Source: Alteromonas sp. ASW11-130 (lineage in GTDB: Bacteria > Pseudomonadota > Gammaproteobacteria > Enterobacterales > Alteromonadaceae). Taken from it: DNA of 64,000 bases. Shown here piece by piece: positions 16,230 to 25,442 of the stretch (positions within the stretch are counted from its first letter, which is position 1; every line of letters begins with the position of its first letter). The notes beneath the pieces are model-generated. The model was not told the DNA's origin and made no database searches. It saw only the letters and a list, made by a program, of their open reading frames with translations. The stretch spans positions 1-64,000 of the forward strand of contig NZ_JAPFRE010000036.1 of assembly GCF_026183735.1 (NCBI RefSeq). Reading direction: 5' to 3'. Both the position numbers and the translations under genes were made by a program.

Positions 16230-16967
16230 TTGAAATTCTACTTAATCAACCTACGCTCCTACGATTTATTGGTTTGCTCGGGCATTCGGTATGCGATGAA
16301 ATACTACCAACCCGCCAGCCCACTATCGCTTTACTCGCATCTACAATTTTATGTACCTGAGCCGCGGGAGATGCTTTTTCGCCGTTTATTGGCGGATGCT
16401 GGAAAGAATGGGGAGCCAAACTGGGTGAAGTCGGTGCAATCCAATCGTCGAGTAATCCGCGCCTGGAAAAACCTAGTAAGCGTCATTATGAATAGTCGAA
16501 ATGACCTGGTCCACAACGTTTGCAGGTTTAAAAGATTAGGCACCCAGTGTATTTATAGGTGAAGATGTTTCGGTTATATTCACGCTTGATAATGTTAGCT
16601 TCTCTTTGAACGACCCAGTGTAGAACAGCAGCAGCTTTGTAGAGTATCGAATTGAAGAACGCGTGTTTGGGTTATCCGCTCTACTAAGTTATCGTTTAGC
16701 ATTGGCAAATTTGTGGTGAATAATGTGGGCGTAGTAACAGCTGCTCCTAAACGAAATACACTAGAAACGACCGCAATAAGTTCGTCTTAGATTGCTGATG
16801 TTGACGATGCTGACTGGTACAACGATGGTGCTAATAAAGTCGTGTATCTATTTTGCGCTGATAACGCGAGCTGGATTGATTTGAGTAACGCCGATGATAA
16901 TCAGCTACAGGGAAGCTGGCAACCCGCGACTTACCAAAAACACAGGATAGAATCTTTGGCTAAGTAA
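16230..16967 (+). pseudogene. Multiply frameshifted and interrupted gene
   Basis: Coding-like segments follow each other on the plus strand in shifting frames. The first is an ORF to 16562 (LQFYVPEPREMLFRRLLADA). Then come EDVSVIFTLDNVSFSLNDPV ending in a stop, VEYRIEERVFGLSALLSYRL ending in a stop, and a final frame (GANKVVYLFCADNASWIDLS) ending at TAA 16965-16967. The order and direction are consistent with one decayed gene. The product family is not recognised. Confidence 0.55.
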
Positions 16968-16971
16968 AAAG

Positions 16972-17922
16972 CTAATGGAAACGTCGAATGTGATCTAGAA
17001 TCTTTTTATCTAAATTTTCTTTCCACGTATCGGGCACAGTTGCGCTTATACGTTCGTGTAACTGTTCGACAACCTCAGGCGTAGCGGATAAACGTTGGCG
17101 TTTTGCGGTGCTTCCCCAAAGATATGCTTTGGCTAAAAGATGCGGCTGATTAGTCTGGGCTTCTTGGGCTAACTTCCAATACAACGCGGCGACCGGTAAA
17201 TAGGCAGCTGCATACCCTTGACTTGCTGCCACTTCGTACCAATACGCGGCTTGACGACTATCTGCCTGAACTCCCAACCCAGCATCCAAAAGTTTACCTA
17301 GCTCGAAAGCGGCTAGTGGCTGTTTATCGGGGGCTGCCAACGTATAATACCGCATTGCGCTGGTATAATTTTGTTGTAAATATTTTCCATTCTGGTACCA
17401 ACCCGCTACCTTTAAAGCAGCTTCAATACTCCCTCTTTCCGCAGCCTCGATGCATAACGTAACACCTTGCCTCAATTCGGCTTCATCCGTGCTGTGCTTA
17501 ATTAACAGCTGTCCAGCTTCACAACCGGCATTAATCACCTGCCTCTCATAAGCGCGTTTATACCACTTGATGGCTACCTTAACTTTACTCTCATTATTAC
17601 TTAAACATTGCGCATATTCATATTGCGCGACCGGTATATCATTGTGTGCCGCTTTTTCAAACCATACGCAAGCTTTGTTATGATCAGGCTCCCCGACCCA
17701 ACCCAATTTAAAAAATAGCGCTAGGTTGAACTGTGCCAATCCGTTTCCATTGTTAGCCTGTTCTTCGAGTAATGGTAATGCTTTATCGAAAGCCCCTGCT
17801 CCCATATGCGCCAATGCAGGCTCCAGCGTTTGCTCCCAATCGGAGGCAAAAACAGGGCGCTGAAAGTATATAATTATAGAAAGCAGCCCCATTACGAGGC
17901 TGTATTTATTCCACATCTTCAT
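16972..17922 (-). CDS. Secreted Sel1-repeat (TPR-like) protein
   Basis: A 316-residue protein. The ATG at 17922 overlaps the stop of the upstream gene as TAATG, which argues for translational coupling and against the longer reading from 17964. It starts with a signal peptide (NKYSLVMGLLSIIIYFQRPVFA). About five Sel1-like repeats follow, for example AQFNLALFFKLGWVGE, AAFELGKLLDAGLGVQADS and AAYWYEVAASQGYAAAYLPV. Sel1 repeats bind proteins and often serve in envelope assembly. It is the last gene of the operon with the tail-collar and PEP-CTERM genes. The specific partner is unknown. Confidence 0.8.
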   Translation of the reverse strand: MKMWNKYSLVMGLLSIIIYFQRPVFASDWEQTLEPALAHMGAGAFDKALPLLEEQANNGNGLAQFNLALFFKLGWVGEPDHNKACVWFEKAAHNDIPVAQYEYAQCLSNNESKVKVAIKWYKRAYERQVINAGCEAGQLLIKHSTDEAELRQGVTLCIEAAERGSIEAALKVAGWYQNGKYLQQNYTSAMRYYTLAAPDKQPLAAFELGKLLDAGLGVQADSRQAAYWYEVAASQGYAAAYLPVAALYWKLAQEAQTNQPHLLAKAYLWGSTAKRQRLSATPEVVEQLHERISATVPDTWKENLDKKILDHIRRFH

Positions 17923-18626
17923 TAAGAACGAGAAGGGTACACGCCAGTCAACGCAATCAGCCATGTCATGCCCAAATAGGGATTACGAATATTAAATTCA
18001 GAACTTCCGCCTGTATTTGTGACGGTAGTGGTTGCAGTAGCAGTGGATGTAACCTGCACATCCAGAACAATGGCGTTGGGACTCATATCCACGGTAGGTA
18101 AACCCGTGTTATAAATATTTTCACGCGCTGGACTATCGGCAAGTACGTTGCCTGTAGGGTCATTGGTGTCTGCGGGTGCCGCGAGCGCTTTTAACACGGC
18201 ATTACTCGTGCTGGTATCGTTCTCGATAGCAACTGTCGTAGTTGCGCCATGAGTGTGAGACGGCAGATTGGATAGGGTTAACGTTATGGCCTCTTGCCCC
18301 CCTTTCTGGCCCCAAGTAATATTATTCAATCCTGGACCACTCCCCACACCAATCGGCGTTCTCCCTCTTAAATCTGGCAATCCGAAAGTTGTACGACCAT
18401 CTCCCCCATAGGTGGTTCCTACAAGCGAAAACAATGCTGTGTTATCATCAATTGGGAGTAGTTGTCCTTCCGCCCTGGCCCAGTCTCTTATGGCAAAATT
18501 TCCTGCAAACAAACACATGCCGCCAACATAGGGTGATGAACTACACGCCATTGCCACGCCGGAGAAAAGCGTGCTGGTTACAGTAGCGAATAAGCCACAT
18601 AACATCATTTTAATTGAAGTTCGCAT
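17922..18626 (-). CDS. Secreted phage tail-collar domain protein (MdpB-like)
   Basis: A 234-residue protein with the tail-collar fold: GNFAIRDWARAEGQLLPI, LFSLVGTTYGGDGRTTFGLP, DLRGRTPIGVGSGPG, LPSHTHGA, and a C-terminal NPYLGMTWLIALTGVYPSR. This resembles microcystin-dependent protein MdpB and phage T4 gp12 collar domains. Unlike a phage structural protein it begins with a signal peptide (MLCGLFATVTSTLFSGVAMA) and has no phage neighbours. It lies 4 bp after the PEP-CTERM gene and overlaps the Sel1 gene by one base, so all three are one operon. An extracellular or surface role is inferred. Confidence 0.82.
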   Translation of the reverse strand: MRTSIKMMLCGLFATVTSTLFSGVAMACSSSPYVGGMCLFAGNFAIRDWARAEGQLLPIDDNTALFSLVGTTYGGDGRTTFGLPDLRGRTPIGVGSGPGLNNITWGQKGGQEAITLTLSNLPSHTHGATTTVAIENDTSTSNAVLKALAAPADTNDPTGNVLADSPARENIYNTGLPTVDMSPNAIVLDVQVTSTATATTTVTNTGGSSEFNIRNPYLGMTWLIALTGVYPSRS

Positions 18627-18630
18627 GAGA

Positions 18631-19464
18631 TTAGTCCTTGGCGTTAGTGAATGAAGTTAAACGGTGGCGGAATGACAATAGTAACAACCCACTTAATAAA
18701 ATAGTGAATACAGAAGGTTCGGGAACATCTGCGTTAAGCTCTACCGCATCAACCACCGTAATCCACACTTCAGCGTTCCCGAAGAAGGAACCGTCCCCCC
18801 CAAAATCTTCACCGTCAATTTTTACTAAGCCGGTAAAAAAGTCTGATGTACCCGCTGTCAGCGTAATGTCAAACTCAAAGATTCCCGCATCTAATTGAGA
18901 ATCACCACTTGTAGGCAGATCCGTTCCATTTACACTGTCGCCGAAGACAGTATCTGACGTAAGATCAGATGCGAAAAACTCGTTTAAACCATTATCGAAT
19001 AAGTTAATTTCCGCATCAATATAGGCGTCTGTACCATCAGCGTTAACAAAATTAAAGTATTCCACTTCAAAGAAAATTTGATAGTCACTGGTAAGCGATG
19101 AATTTGTCAAATCGAATGCAATATCAAAAATTAAATCTCCTACCGCTGAATTTGCATCGCCGGAACCGCCAGCGTTTATTTCAACGCCATCGTCAAAATC
19201 GACAAATACGCCCCCTAGAGGGTTATCTCCGGTAACTGTAACATTATCTACAACACTAATTGTATTGACTCCTCCGATGTAGGCTGTCATATCCCCGCCT
19301 TGAGTGGCGCTTCCCGAGGCAGGTAAAGATAGTGAGGTATTAAATGCAACGGTGCCATCAATCGTAAGATCCGTTGGTATGGGTGCTGATATCGCGTTAG
19401 CGGTAAAAAAGGTGAGTAGCCCTATGAAAGGCAAAGGGAGCTTGCGTGACAACCATGGTTTCAT
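18631..19464 (-). CDS. PEP-CTERM sorting domain protein
   Basis: A 277-residue exported protein. The start at 19464 is chosen because AAGGA precedes it by 8 nt and it opens a signal peptide (LPLPFIGLLTFFTANAIS); the longer frame to 19689 has neither. The middle is acidic, rich in Asp, Gly, Thr and beta-strand pattern, and poor in Lys, as in extracellular matrix or film proteins. The end is a PEP-CTERM tag: VPEPSVFTILLSGLLLLSF, then RHR. Such tags are cut by an exosortase, which is not in this window. First gene of the operon with the tail-collar and Sel1 proteins. Confidence 0.8.
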   Translation of the reverse strand: MKPWLSRKLPLPFIGLLTFFTANAISAPIPTDLTIDGTVAFNTSLSLPASGSATQGGDMTAYIGGVNTISVVDNVTVTGDNPLGGVFVDFDDGVEINAGGSGDANSAVGDLIFDIAFDLTNSSLTSDYQIFFEVEYFNFVNADGTDAYIDAEINLFDNGLNEFFASDLTSDTVFGDSVNGTDLPTSGDSQLDAGIFEFDITLTAGTSDFFTGLVKIDGEDFGGDGSFFGNAEVWITVVDAVELNADVPEPSVFTILLSGLLLLSFRHRLTSFTNAKD

Positions 19465-19961
19465 TGTTTGTTCCTTAGCTGAGCTGTTTATTTTTCGAGC
19501 AAATCTAAGCATTATTCGAACCATTATAAAATTCAGATTATTAATCAGTGGGTTATAAAGCGCCAATGACAGTATTCTAAATATACTGTAAAAATACCGG
19601 ACAATTTTTAACCAACCTGAGAGGGAGAACAGCGAATCGCCTGCACATAGTCTTCGCTTGAGGCTGTCCCGTATTTTGTGGCTGAGCAAAGGCGTATCAA
19701 TAAGTCGGCGGCGAAATACACGTTAAAAATATGTGTTCCTTATGCCCAATTTTCTCGTGTAAAGTTTGTTGACAATGCGTTGTACTATAAAGCTCGTTTT
19801 CATTGCTATTGATGCATAAGTATGGTCTATCTCTTTTTATCACCATTTACTGAACAGGTACTATTAACATCCGCGTAAGAATGATAGGTCATAGCGATTA
19901 CGCGCGCTTAGGGTAAGCGCGTTTTGGATACCAGCACTGGGTAGCTTTCGTTATACTGCCA
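19465..19961. other. Intergenic region upstream of the PEP-CTERM operon
   Basis: About 500 bp with no supported gene. An 8-bp GC-rich hairpin (19903-19921) lies near the stop of the beta-helix lipoprotein gene. The rest is AT-rich and presumably holds the promoter of the PEP-CTERM operon. Confidence 0.4.
19903..19921 (+). terminator. Hairpin with short T-tract downstream of the beta-helix gene
   Basis: CGCGCTTA and TAAGCGCG form a perfect stem around GGG and are followed by TTTT on the plus strand. The neighbouring gene runs on the minus strand, where the T-tract is on the wrong side, so its use as a terminator for that gene is uncertain. Confidence 0.3.
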
Positions 19962-21416
19962 TCATCGTTCTGTTGCTCCCACATCGCAAGCGCCATCATC
20001 TCTGGGAAAACCTCTTTGATCAATTGGCGGGCATGAGGTTCCACCAGCATCAATGAGCGGGCTTCCAGACAGGGGCATATAGGTTCGTGTGGGGCCTCCA
20101 TTGTCACGAAGCTCGCCAATGCGAGGAGATACTGTAATGAAACCAGTGCAGCTGTTGTCCGAGTCCATGTTGACGCCTGAAGAAATTAGCGACCCGCCGG
20201 CATACACAACACAATCTTGTCTTCCATTTTCCGCTATGACGCTGTTTTTCACCTCTGCGCTGCAAGTTGCTCTAACTACTAGGCCAAATCCTGTGCTCTC
20301 AGGGAAGCGCGGGCTTACTCGAGCGCGAGCAATGGTAACGTTTTCCATATACAGTGTTGGCGAGCCAGACGAATCAGCAGGGCCGCAAATGACTCCTTCG
20401 TGTCCTGCCCCCCCAAGCGTTGAATTTGTAATGGTTACTGAGCCACCGGCCCCAGTAACAAACCCATCACTTTGACTCTGCGATATGTCAAGGTCACCCG
20501 AATAATTATCTATCAAATTAGTTGCGTGAACACTACTTCGTGTAATCCGCATCTCGCCGCCAGCATTAACTATAATTGCGTAAGGAGATACACTACCTTC
20601 AAATAATACATAATCAAACGTGGCTAACCTTTCATTCCATACCCCGGAACGCAACGGCCCCGCAGCAAAGCTTTTATCTATTCTCCCTCCGACCATTCGC
20701 AGATCACCTAGATTAAACAAAGCAGCTCCCCGAAAAGTAACGTATTGTAAGCCTGGTTCTGGATGGTGAGAAGGTGGGCGACGCGTGCTATTACCTACAA
20801 AGTGGGTATTGAATAAGCGCAAGGTGCCTTGATTAAAAATAGCTCCTCCCCCTAACTGCCTTATATCCTCACCCGCGCTAGGAATAACCTTATAAAAAAG
20901 CCCATTCTCTAAAGTAAGATCACGAATACTTAAAAAGCCTCCATCCATGACATGAAAGAATCTAAAAGGGTTCGCGAGGGCGCCAAGCTCAGGGGATTCG
21001 TCCACTTCTCGTCGTATACTCGCACCGTTACCTTCAATAATTATATTGTTTGCCACTACCGGAAGACCGGTGGCACCAAATTCGTTCTCAGAATTAACTT
21101 GTCGACGCCGAATGCTTGGGTGCATTGGCATAGGACGATCCATTAGATACGTTGCATTCGCGAGTAAGAGGACAGGTTGATCACTCTCGCAAAGCGTTGC
21201 GGTAGTGAGTGCTTGCGCCAGACTCGTGCAGTCCCCTGTTTCAGGTTCACATAAATCGTGTCTCGTGCCGTAAACCCTGTCGGTGGTAACCTTTAATGAC
21301 GATTGCGCGCAAAGCGTCTCCAACCCCTCAAGGCTTTGATCAATTGTTGTACATCCAGTCACTGATAACGATACAGACAGCACAAATAAATAATTGAAGT
21401 ATTGTTCCCGGGCCAT
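19962..21416 (-). CDS. Beta-helix lipoprotein (choice-of-anchor Q type C terminus)
   Basis: A 484-residue predicted outer-membrane or surface lipoprotein. The ATG at 21416 has AAGGAGG 8 nt upstream and opens a lipoprotein signal (YLFVLSVSLSVTGC) with the +1 Cys at residue 21. The middle is a run of short hydrophobic/Asn turns (NNIIIEGNGASIRR, GGAIFNQGTLRLFN, TLYMENVTIARAR) typical of right-handed parallel beta-helix proteins. The C-terminal block RDNGGPTRTYMPLSGSPLID and DQRGFPRDDGACDVGA is the choice-of-anchor Q pattern. Likely a surface or polysaccharide-interacting protein; no substrate can be named. Transcribed in the direction of the PEP-CTERM operon but about 500 bp away. Confidence 0.75.
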   Translation of the reverse strand: MAREQYFNYLFVLSVSLSVTGCTTIDQSLEGLETLCAQSSLKVTTDRVYGTRHDLCEPETGDCTSLAQALTTATLCESDQPVLLLANATYLMDRPMPMHPSIRRRQVNSENEFGATGLPVVANNIIIEGNGASIRREVDESPELGALANPFRFFHVMDGGFLSIRDLTLENGLFYKVIPSAGEDIRQLGGGAIFNQGTLRLFNTHFVGNSTRRPPSHHPEPGLQYVTFRGAALFNLGDLRMVGGRIDKSFAAGPLRSGVWNERLATFDYVLFEGSVSPYAIIVNAGGEMRITRSSVHATNLIDNYSGDLDISQSQSDGFVTGAGGSVTITNSTLGGAGHEGVICGPADSSGSPTLYMENVTIARARVSPRFPESTGFGLVVRATCSAEVKNSVIAENGRQDCVVYAGGSLISSGVNMDSDNSCTGFITVSPRIGELRDNGGPTRTYMPLSGSPLIDAGGTSCPPIDQRGFPRDDGACDVGATER

Positions 21417-21826
21417 CCCTGCTACCTCCTTGGCGTAATTAACCCGAAGAATAGTCGGCAATAGCATTCCCTGCAAATGGGTTTGCCGATATTCTCTACC
21501 CACAACGTTCTGCGTTTTAAACTAAAAATTATGGAAAGACTAATGGCATTATAACACCGACCCCAATAGTGACCCGATGCATCAAGCGACACGCTTTGTT
21601 GCTTTACATTGTTCTTCGTTCTTCGAAATTGGAGAGGTTTGTTTTATCCCGTCACGATATAATTTTAATTGTCTGAAATACTATTTAGTTTTAATGCCTT
21701 AGCGACCAGCCAGATTCTGCACTATACCCGACTTTAAAAGTTTCACCTTTCCTTTAAAAAAATTCTACTACGCTTTGTAAGCTGTTAGGAAACATTTACC
21801 CCAATCAAATAATGGAGAAAATAACG
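21417..21826. other. Divergent intergenic region
   Basis: About 400 bp between the divergent lipoprotein and orphan genes. It must carry both promoters. An ATG at 21812 is in frame with the orphan gene but lacks an RBS. No operator pattern was identified. Confidence 0.4.
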
Positions 21827-23305
21827 ATGCCATCGACAATTCCGTTCGATCCGTCGCTGGTTCTTGGTAATGTAGTGGACCAATCAAAAATCGATGATTT
21901 AACTAAAATAGCAGAGCTTCAAAAACCTGTTGATGCAGCCCAGCAGGCATTAAATTCCTACATTCTGTCGAAACGAAGTTTGGACATGACATTGCAGGAA
22001 ATGATCAATATGAACGTTGCCCAAGACGACCTGAACAATCTTGTAAAAGAGATTGATTCGGTTAAATCAGAAATGTCTAAAGCAGCGATCACACTCGCCC
22101 AGGAGACTGTTAAGGCGCTACCTGAAATTCGAGCAGCGCGTGAATCTATGTCCCAAAAACAAATAAGCTCTTCTGTTGAAAGCCCCATGGACTACAACAA
22201 ATCGGCTATCAAAAAAATGCCCATTTCATCTGACTCGATGGTAATGGACGCTCAATATTTTCGTTTTGAATCTAATTCCGATTCCACCGATGCCCACTCC
22301 AGTTCGGTTGCAAGCTATGTGTCATCGCAGGTGTCTTCCTTTCTATCACCAACCTATGCAGCCCAGGTAGGCGCTTCTGCTAAAAAGGTGATGGAATCAC
22401 AGCACTCTAGTCATAAGATTGAGGGGACGCTGGTAATAACCGCCAACTGCACCCACAAAGTAGCAGACGTGTTTGCGCCGTTTGTATTGGATCCTGAAAA
22501 GGCGATTCGAGCCTGGAACGTGTATGTACCAGGAAAAAAAATTGATACAACTGATCCTAAATCAATGCAAAAAGTCATTGCCGGTAAAGGTTCGGATTCT
22601 GCAGGCATGTATTTATTGTCGGGGGCAACCTATGGGTCAAGTTTTGTAGGGATGGTGCACATTCTTCAGGATGAAAAAAGCGATTCATCACAAAGTTCTT
22701 CTTCTGTTGCAGGGTCAATGTCCGCTTCAATTGAGGAGCATTTATTTTTGGCAAATAGCTCCGGAAAATTTGGCTTAGACTCTTCGTTTGCGAACAGTCT
22801 AAAAAATCTGTTGAGTACGTCAAACTTACAGTCCCATGCCAGTTTTGTGACGATGGGAATTATCCCCTCTATAAAGTCTAACACCATTAAAACCACGGTG
22901 CAGACGCTTAAACCCGATCCCACAGACGTGATGAATCAACTTTCGGCTATTCAGGGATCAAATGATGGTTCGGTAAATACGATGGGGTCGCAAGCTTCAC
23001 AAGCGAAAACGGGTGAATCATTTATGCAACTCGACAACTCCTATATCACGAGTGTGGTATCGAGTTTAGGCGAGTACGATAATGACAACAACAAGGTTAT
23101 AGACACGAATTCGATGATGACCGCTTTAGATGACTATGTCACAAAAGCTATAGAAGGAGATTGCGGAGTACCAATAAACTTCTTTTTAAAACCTCTTACG
23201 TCGCGGCAGCTCGCTGAAGCCTGGTTGTATAAGTTTTATCCAGGGGAGTACATAGGCGAAAGCTCGGGGGATGACGAATCTAAAGGGCCTCAAGCGAAAA
23301 GCTAA
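21827..23305 (+). CDS. Orphan serine-rich cytoplasmic protein of unknown family
   Basis: A 492-residue protein not assigned to any family. The ATG at 21827 is preferred because GGAG lies 9 nt upstream; an ATG at 21812 is also in frame. There is no signal peptide or membrane segment. The N-terminal ~110 residues are helical and probably coiled (VDAAQQALNSYILSKRSLDM, LVKEIDSVKSEMSKAAITLA). The middle is very rich in Ser (SSVASYVSSQVSSFLS, SDSSQSSSSVAGSMSAS). The best-ordered part is about 205-320, with EGTLVITANCTHKVADVFAP and SGATYGSSFVGMVHILQ. The amphipathic helices followed by a beta-rich core could suit a membrane-active protein, but nothing proves this. It has its own promoter region and a terminator hairpin. 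Confidence 0.75.
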   Translation: MPSTIPFDPSLVLGNVVDQSKIDDLTKIAELQKPVDAAQQALNSYILSKRSLDMTLQEMINMNVAQDDLNNLVKEIDSVKSEMSKAAITLAQETVKALPEIRAARESMSQKQISSSVESPMDYNKSAIKKMPISSDSMVMDAQYFRFESNSDSTDAHSSSVASYVSSQVSSFLSPTYAAQVGASAKKVMESQHSSHKIEGTLVITANCTHKVADVFAPFVLDPEKAIRAWNVYVPGKKIDTTDPKSMQKVIAGKGSDSAGMYLLSGATYGSSFVGMVHILQDEKSDSSQSSSSVAGSMSASIEEHLFLANSSGKFGLDSSFANSLKNLLSTSNLQSHASFVTMGIIPSIKSNTIKTTVQTLKPDPTDVMNQLSAIQGSNDGSVNTMGSQASQAKTGESFMQLDNSYITSVVSSLGEYDNDNNKVIDTNSMMTALDDYVTKAIEGDCGVPINFFLKPLTSRQLAEAWLYKFYPGEYIGESSGDDESKGPQAKS

Positions 23306-23321
23306 TTACCACTAGAGGTTA

Positions 23322-23350
23322 CGTCTAAAGGTGCAGTAAACCTTTGGACG
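23322..23350 (+). terminator. Terminator hairpin of the orphan gene
   Basis: CGTCTAAAGGT pairs with ACCTTTGGACG (one mismatch) around a 7-nt loop and is followed by TTTAAA. It begins 16 nt after the stop codon of the orphan gene. Confidence 0.5.
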
Positions 23351-23847
23351 TTTAAAGGGTTTATGCGAAGCGTGTACATGAAACCCGAACGCCTCTGCTG
23401 AGGACACATCTATTACTTCTGTAATCGCGCTACTGCCAAAAAGTAGTTCCTGATGTCATTGCTTTAGTTCTATCCCCAACTGATACGCGAATGCTATCTA
23501 TGTTAATGTTGGTTAAAGCAACATACGAAACTGTGGTACGTATCACTGCCAGTTAAGCCGATGGCAGCGCTTGTTTGAATAAATTCCTCTCTTTTTCCTG
23601 ATTAGATAGCTCCATTTTACTAACTGCGAAAGTGTCCACGTCCCCATTAATGACCCAATTATCAACAACGATATTATAGTTGCCGACAATCGTAGAGTAG
23701 ATGCAAGGCGTGCGCGCTGTATGTGGGAGTCTTTTAATGGTAAAAACCAAATAACGAACACCCCAAAACGTCTAGACTATAGAAATATACATATAAGGCA
23801 GCAAGAAAAAATTGGGCGATATTTGCGATTCGATAGGAGTGTCAAAA
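23351..23847. other. Intergenic region without a supported gene
   Basis: About 500 bp. Two overlapping minus-strand ORFs of 65-72 codons exist at 23543-23761 but have no RBS or recognisable protein pattern and were not accepted. Confidence 0.4.
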
Positions 23848-24387
23848 GTGATTACTGCTGAAACCAGCGGCTTACTGATAATAGATGTTCAAGGCAAACT
23901 GGCTGAACTGGTGTCCAATAGCCAAAGCATGATGACGAATATCTCTAAGTTGGTAAAAAGTTGTGAGATTTTGTCTATCCCGATAGTCATACTTGAACAA
24001 AATCCGCATGGCTTAGGTCCAACCGCACCTGCGATAAAAAATAGCGTACAGTCTTTCAACCCTATCGAGAAACATAGCTTTAATGCGCTAGACGAAGAAC
24101 ACATAAAGTCTCGTATTCAGACGCTTAATAAGCAAAACTGGTTGGTAGCGGGCATCGAAGCGCATATATGTGTGTATCAAACGGTTAAAGGGTTACTAGG
24201 TGAAGGTTTCAGTGTTGAGGTAGTCGCCGATTGTATTTCCTCAAGGCACCAGCCATGTATCCAGTTAGCCATCGAAAATATGCGACGAGTTGGCGCTAAT
24301 ATTACGACTTTAGAAATGGCGATGTTTGAAGTCATGAAAAGTAGTAAAAACGAATATTTTAGAGATGTGTTGAACATTATTAAATAA
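23848..24387 (+). CDS. Isochorismatase-family cysteine hydrolase (YcaC-like)
   Basis: A 179-residue alpha/beta cysteine hydrolase. The GTG at 23848 is chosen because TAGGAG lies 8 nt upstream and the core begins at once (SGLLIIDVQGKL); the TTG at 23812 has no RBS. The catalytic triad fits the family: D13 (IIDVQ), K75 (PIEKHSFNAL) and C108 (GIEAHICVYQT). This group hydrolyses amides or carbonates of unknown identity, and the substrate cannot be read from the sequence. Monocistronic, cytoplasmic. Confidence 0.82.
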   Translation: MITAETSGLLIIDVQGKLAELVSNSQSMMTNISKLVKSCEILSIPIVILEQNPHGLGPTAPAIKNSVQSFNPIEKHSFNALDEEHIKSRIQTLNKQNWLVAGIEAHICVYQTVKGLLGEGFSVEVVADCISSRHQPCIQLAIENMRRVGANITTLEMAMFEVMKSSKNEYFRDVLNIIK

Positions 24388-24605
24388 ACTATAAGAACGT
24401 AGCCGATAGTTTTCAGCCATCTAGCCAGTCATACAAAATGCTCAAATATGAATTTAAGCGTTTATACAGAAGCCTAGTGAGGCTTAATGGACACGGCGTA
24501 CTTCCCCCGTTTAAATCGGTACACTTCTATCAGAAGAAAGCAGCCGATATCGTCGCCGGTTTACGCTATAGTAACGCGCAAATCTAATAACAAAGGCGAA
24601 CAGAA

Positions 24606-25196
24606 ATGAAAAGCGCTGTACTACTGACTATTTTAACCCTTGCATCGTTACAAGCATCGGCTACCAAACCCTCACTAACTTCACATCCGTCTCATCAAGC
24701 ATTTTTTGATGCTTTAACCGCCTTATGTGGGCAGGCCTTCACCGGTAAAGTGGTAGCCGATACCACTAATTCAGATACATTCAAAAATAAGTCGCTTGTT
24801 ATGCACGTAAGTAAGTGCGATGACAAACAAATTAATATTCCCTTTCATGTCGGCGAAGACCATTCCCGCACCTGGATTATTACCCGTACCGGTAGTGGTT
24901 TACGTTTAAAGCATGACCACCGTCACGAAGATGGTAGCGAGGATCCACTAACAATGTATGGCGGCGTAACAACTGAACCTGGCTTTAACCAGGTACAGGC
25001 CTTCCCTGCTGATGCTTATACGAAATGGATGTTCGCTGAAAAAGGGTTACCACAATCTATTCATAACATTTGGAAGATGTTTGTTTACCCAGATATTTTT
25101 AGCTATCAACTCGTACGGGAAGGCCGAGAGTTTCGTGTAGACTTTGACTTAACGAAACCCACTGAGACACCACCAGCCGCGTGGGGAGCAGAGTAA
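24606..25196 (+). CDS. Secreted protein of unknown function
   Basis: A 196-residue protein with a clear signal peptide (AVLLTILTLASLQASA) and an expected mature length of about 177. It has two cysteines (ALCGQAF, VSKCDDK) and a His/Asp-rich segment, RLKHDHRHEDGSEDPLTMYG at about 99-118. Codon use and RBS (AAAGGCGAACAG) support a real gene. It resembles a conserved but unnamed periplasmic protein of proteobacteria. The His-rich segment might bind metal; no function is assigned. Confidence 0.7.
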   Translation: MKSAVLLTILTLASLQASATKPSLTSHPSHQAFFDALTALCGQAFTGKVVADTTNSDTFKNKSLVMHVSKCDDKQINIPFHVGEDHSRTWIITRTGSGLRLKHDHRHEDGSEDPLTMYGGVTTEPGFNQVQAFPADAYTKWMFAEKGLPQSIHNIWKMFVYPDIFSYQLVREGREFRVDFDLTKPTETPPAAWGAE

Positions 25197-25442
25197 CGTT
25201 CAGAAGAGATGGTGATTTATTGGCGAAGAGGAACTTTACAAAAGCGTAATCTTCGCCTCGTTACACGCGCCCCTTTAAGCTTTATTTTGCCTAAACGTAT
25301 GCTCCCGGACAGCTCTTAATAGGGCGGACACAGAGTTTGCCAATACCCTCATAGCGTTAATATTCCAGACCGGGTCATTGCGAAGGCTCAGTTTATGTCT
25401 ACACTTAACAACATTTTTAACGTAAACATAAAAGGTGTATCT

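Noticed and set aside
17922..18626. Reading the tail-collar gene as evidence of a prophage
   Set aside because: It has a signal peptide and there are no other phage genes; collar domains occur in non-phage secreted proteins.
19898..20119. 73-codon minus-strand ORF at the end of the beta-helix gene
   Set aside because: Overlaps the better supported frame and ends in a repeat (PKRAYPKRA) made by the hairpin sequence.
23543..23761. Two overlapping minus-strand ORFs
   Set aside because: No RBS, no family pattern and mutually overlapping frames.
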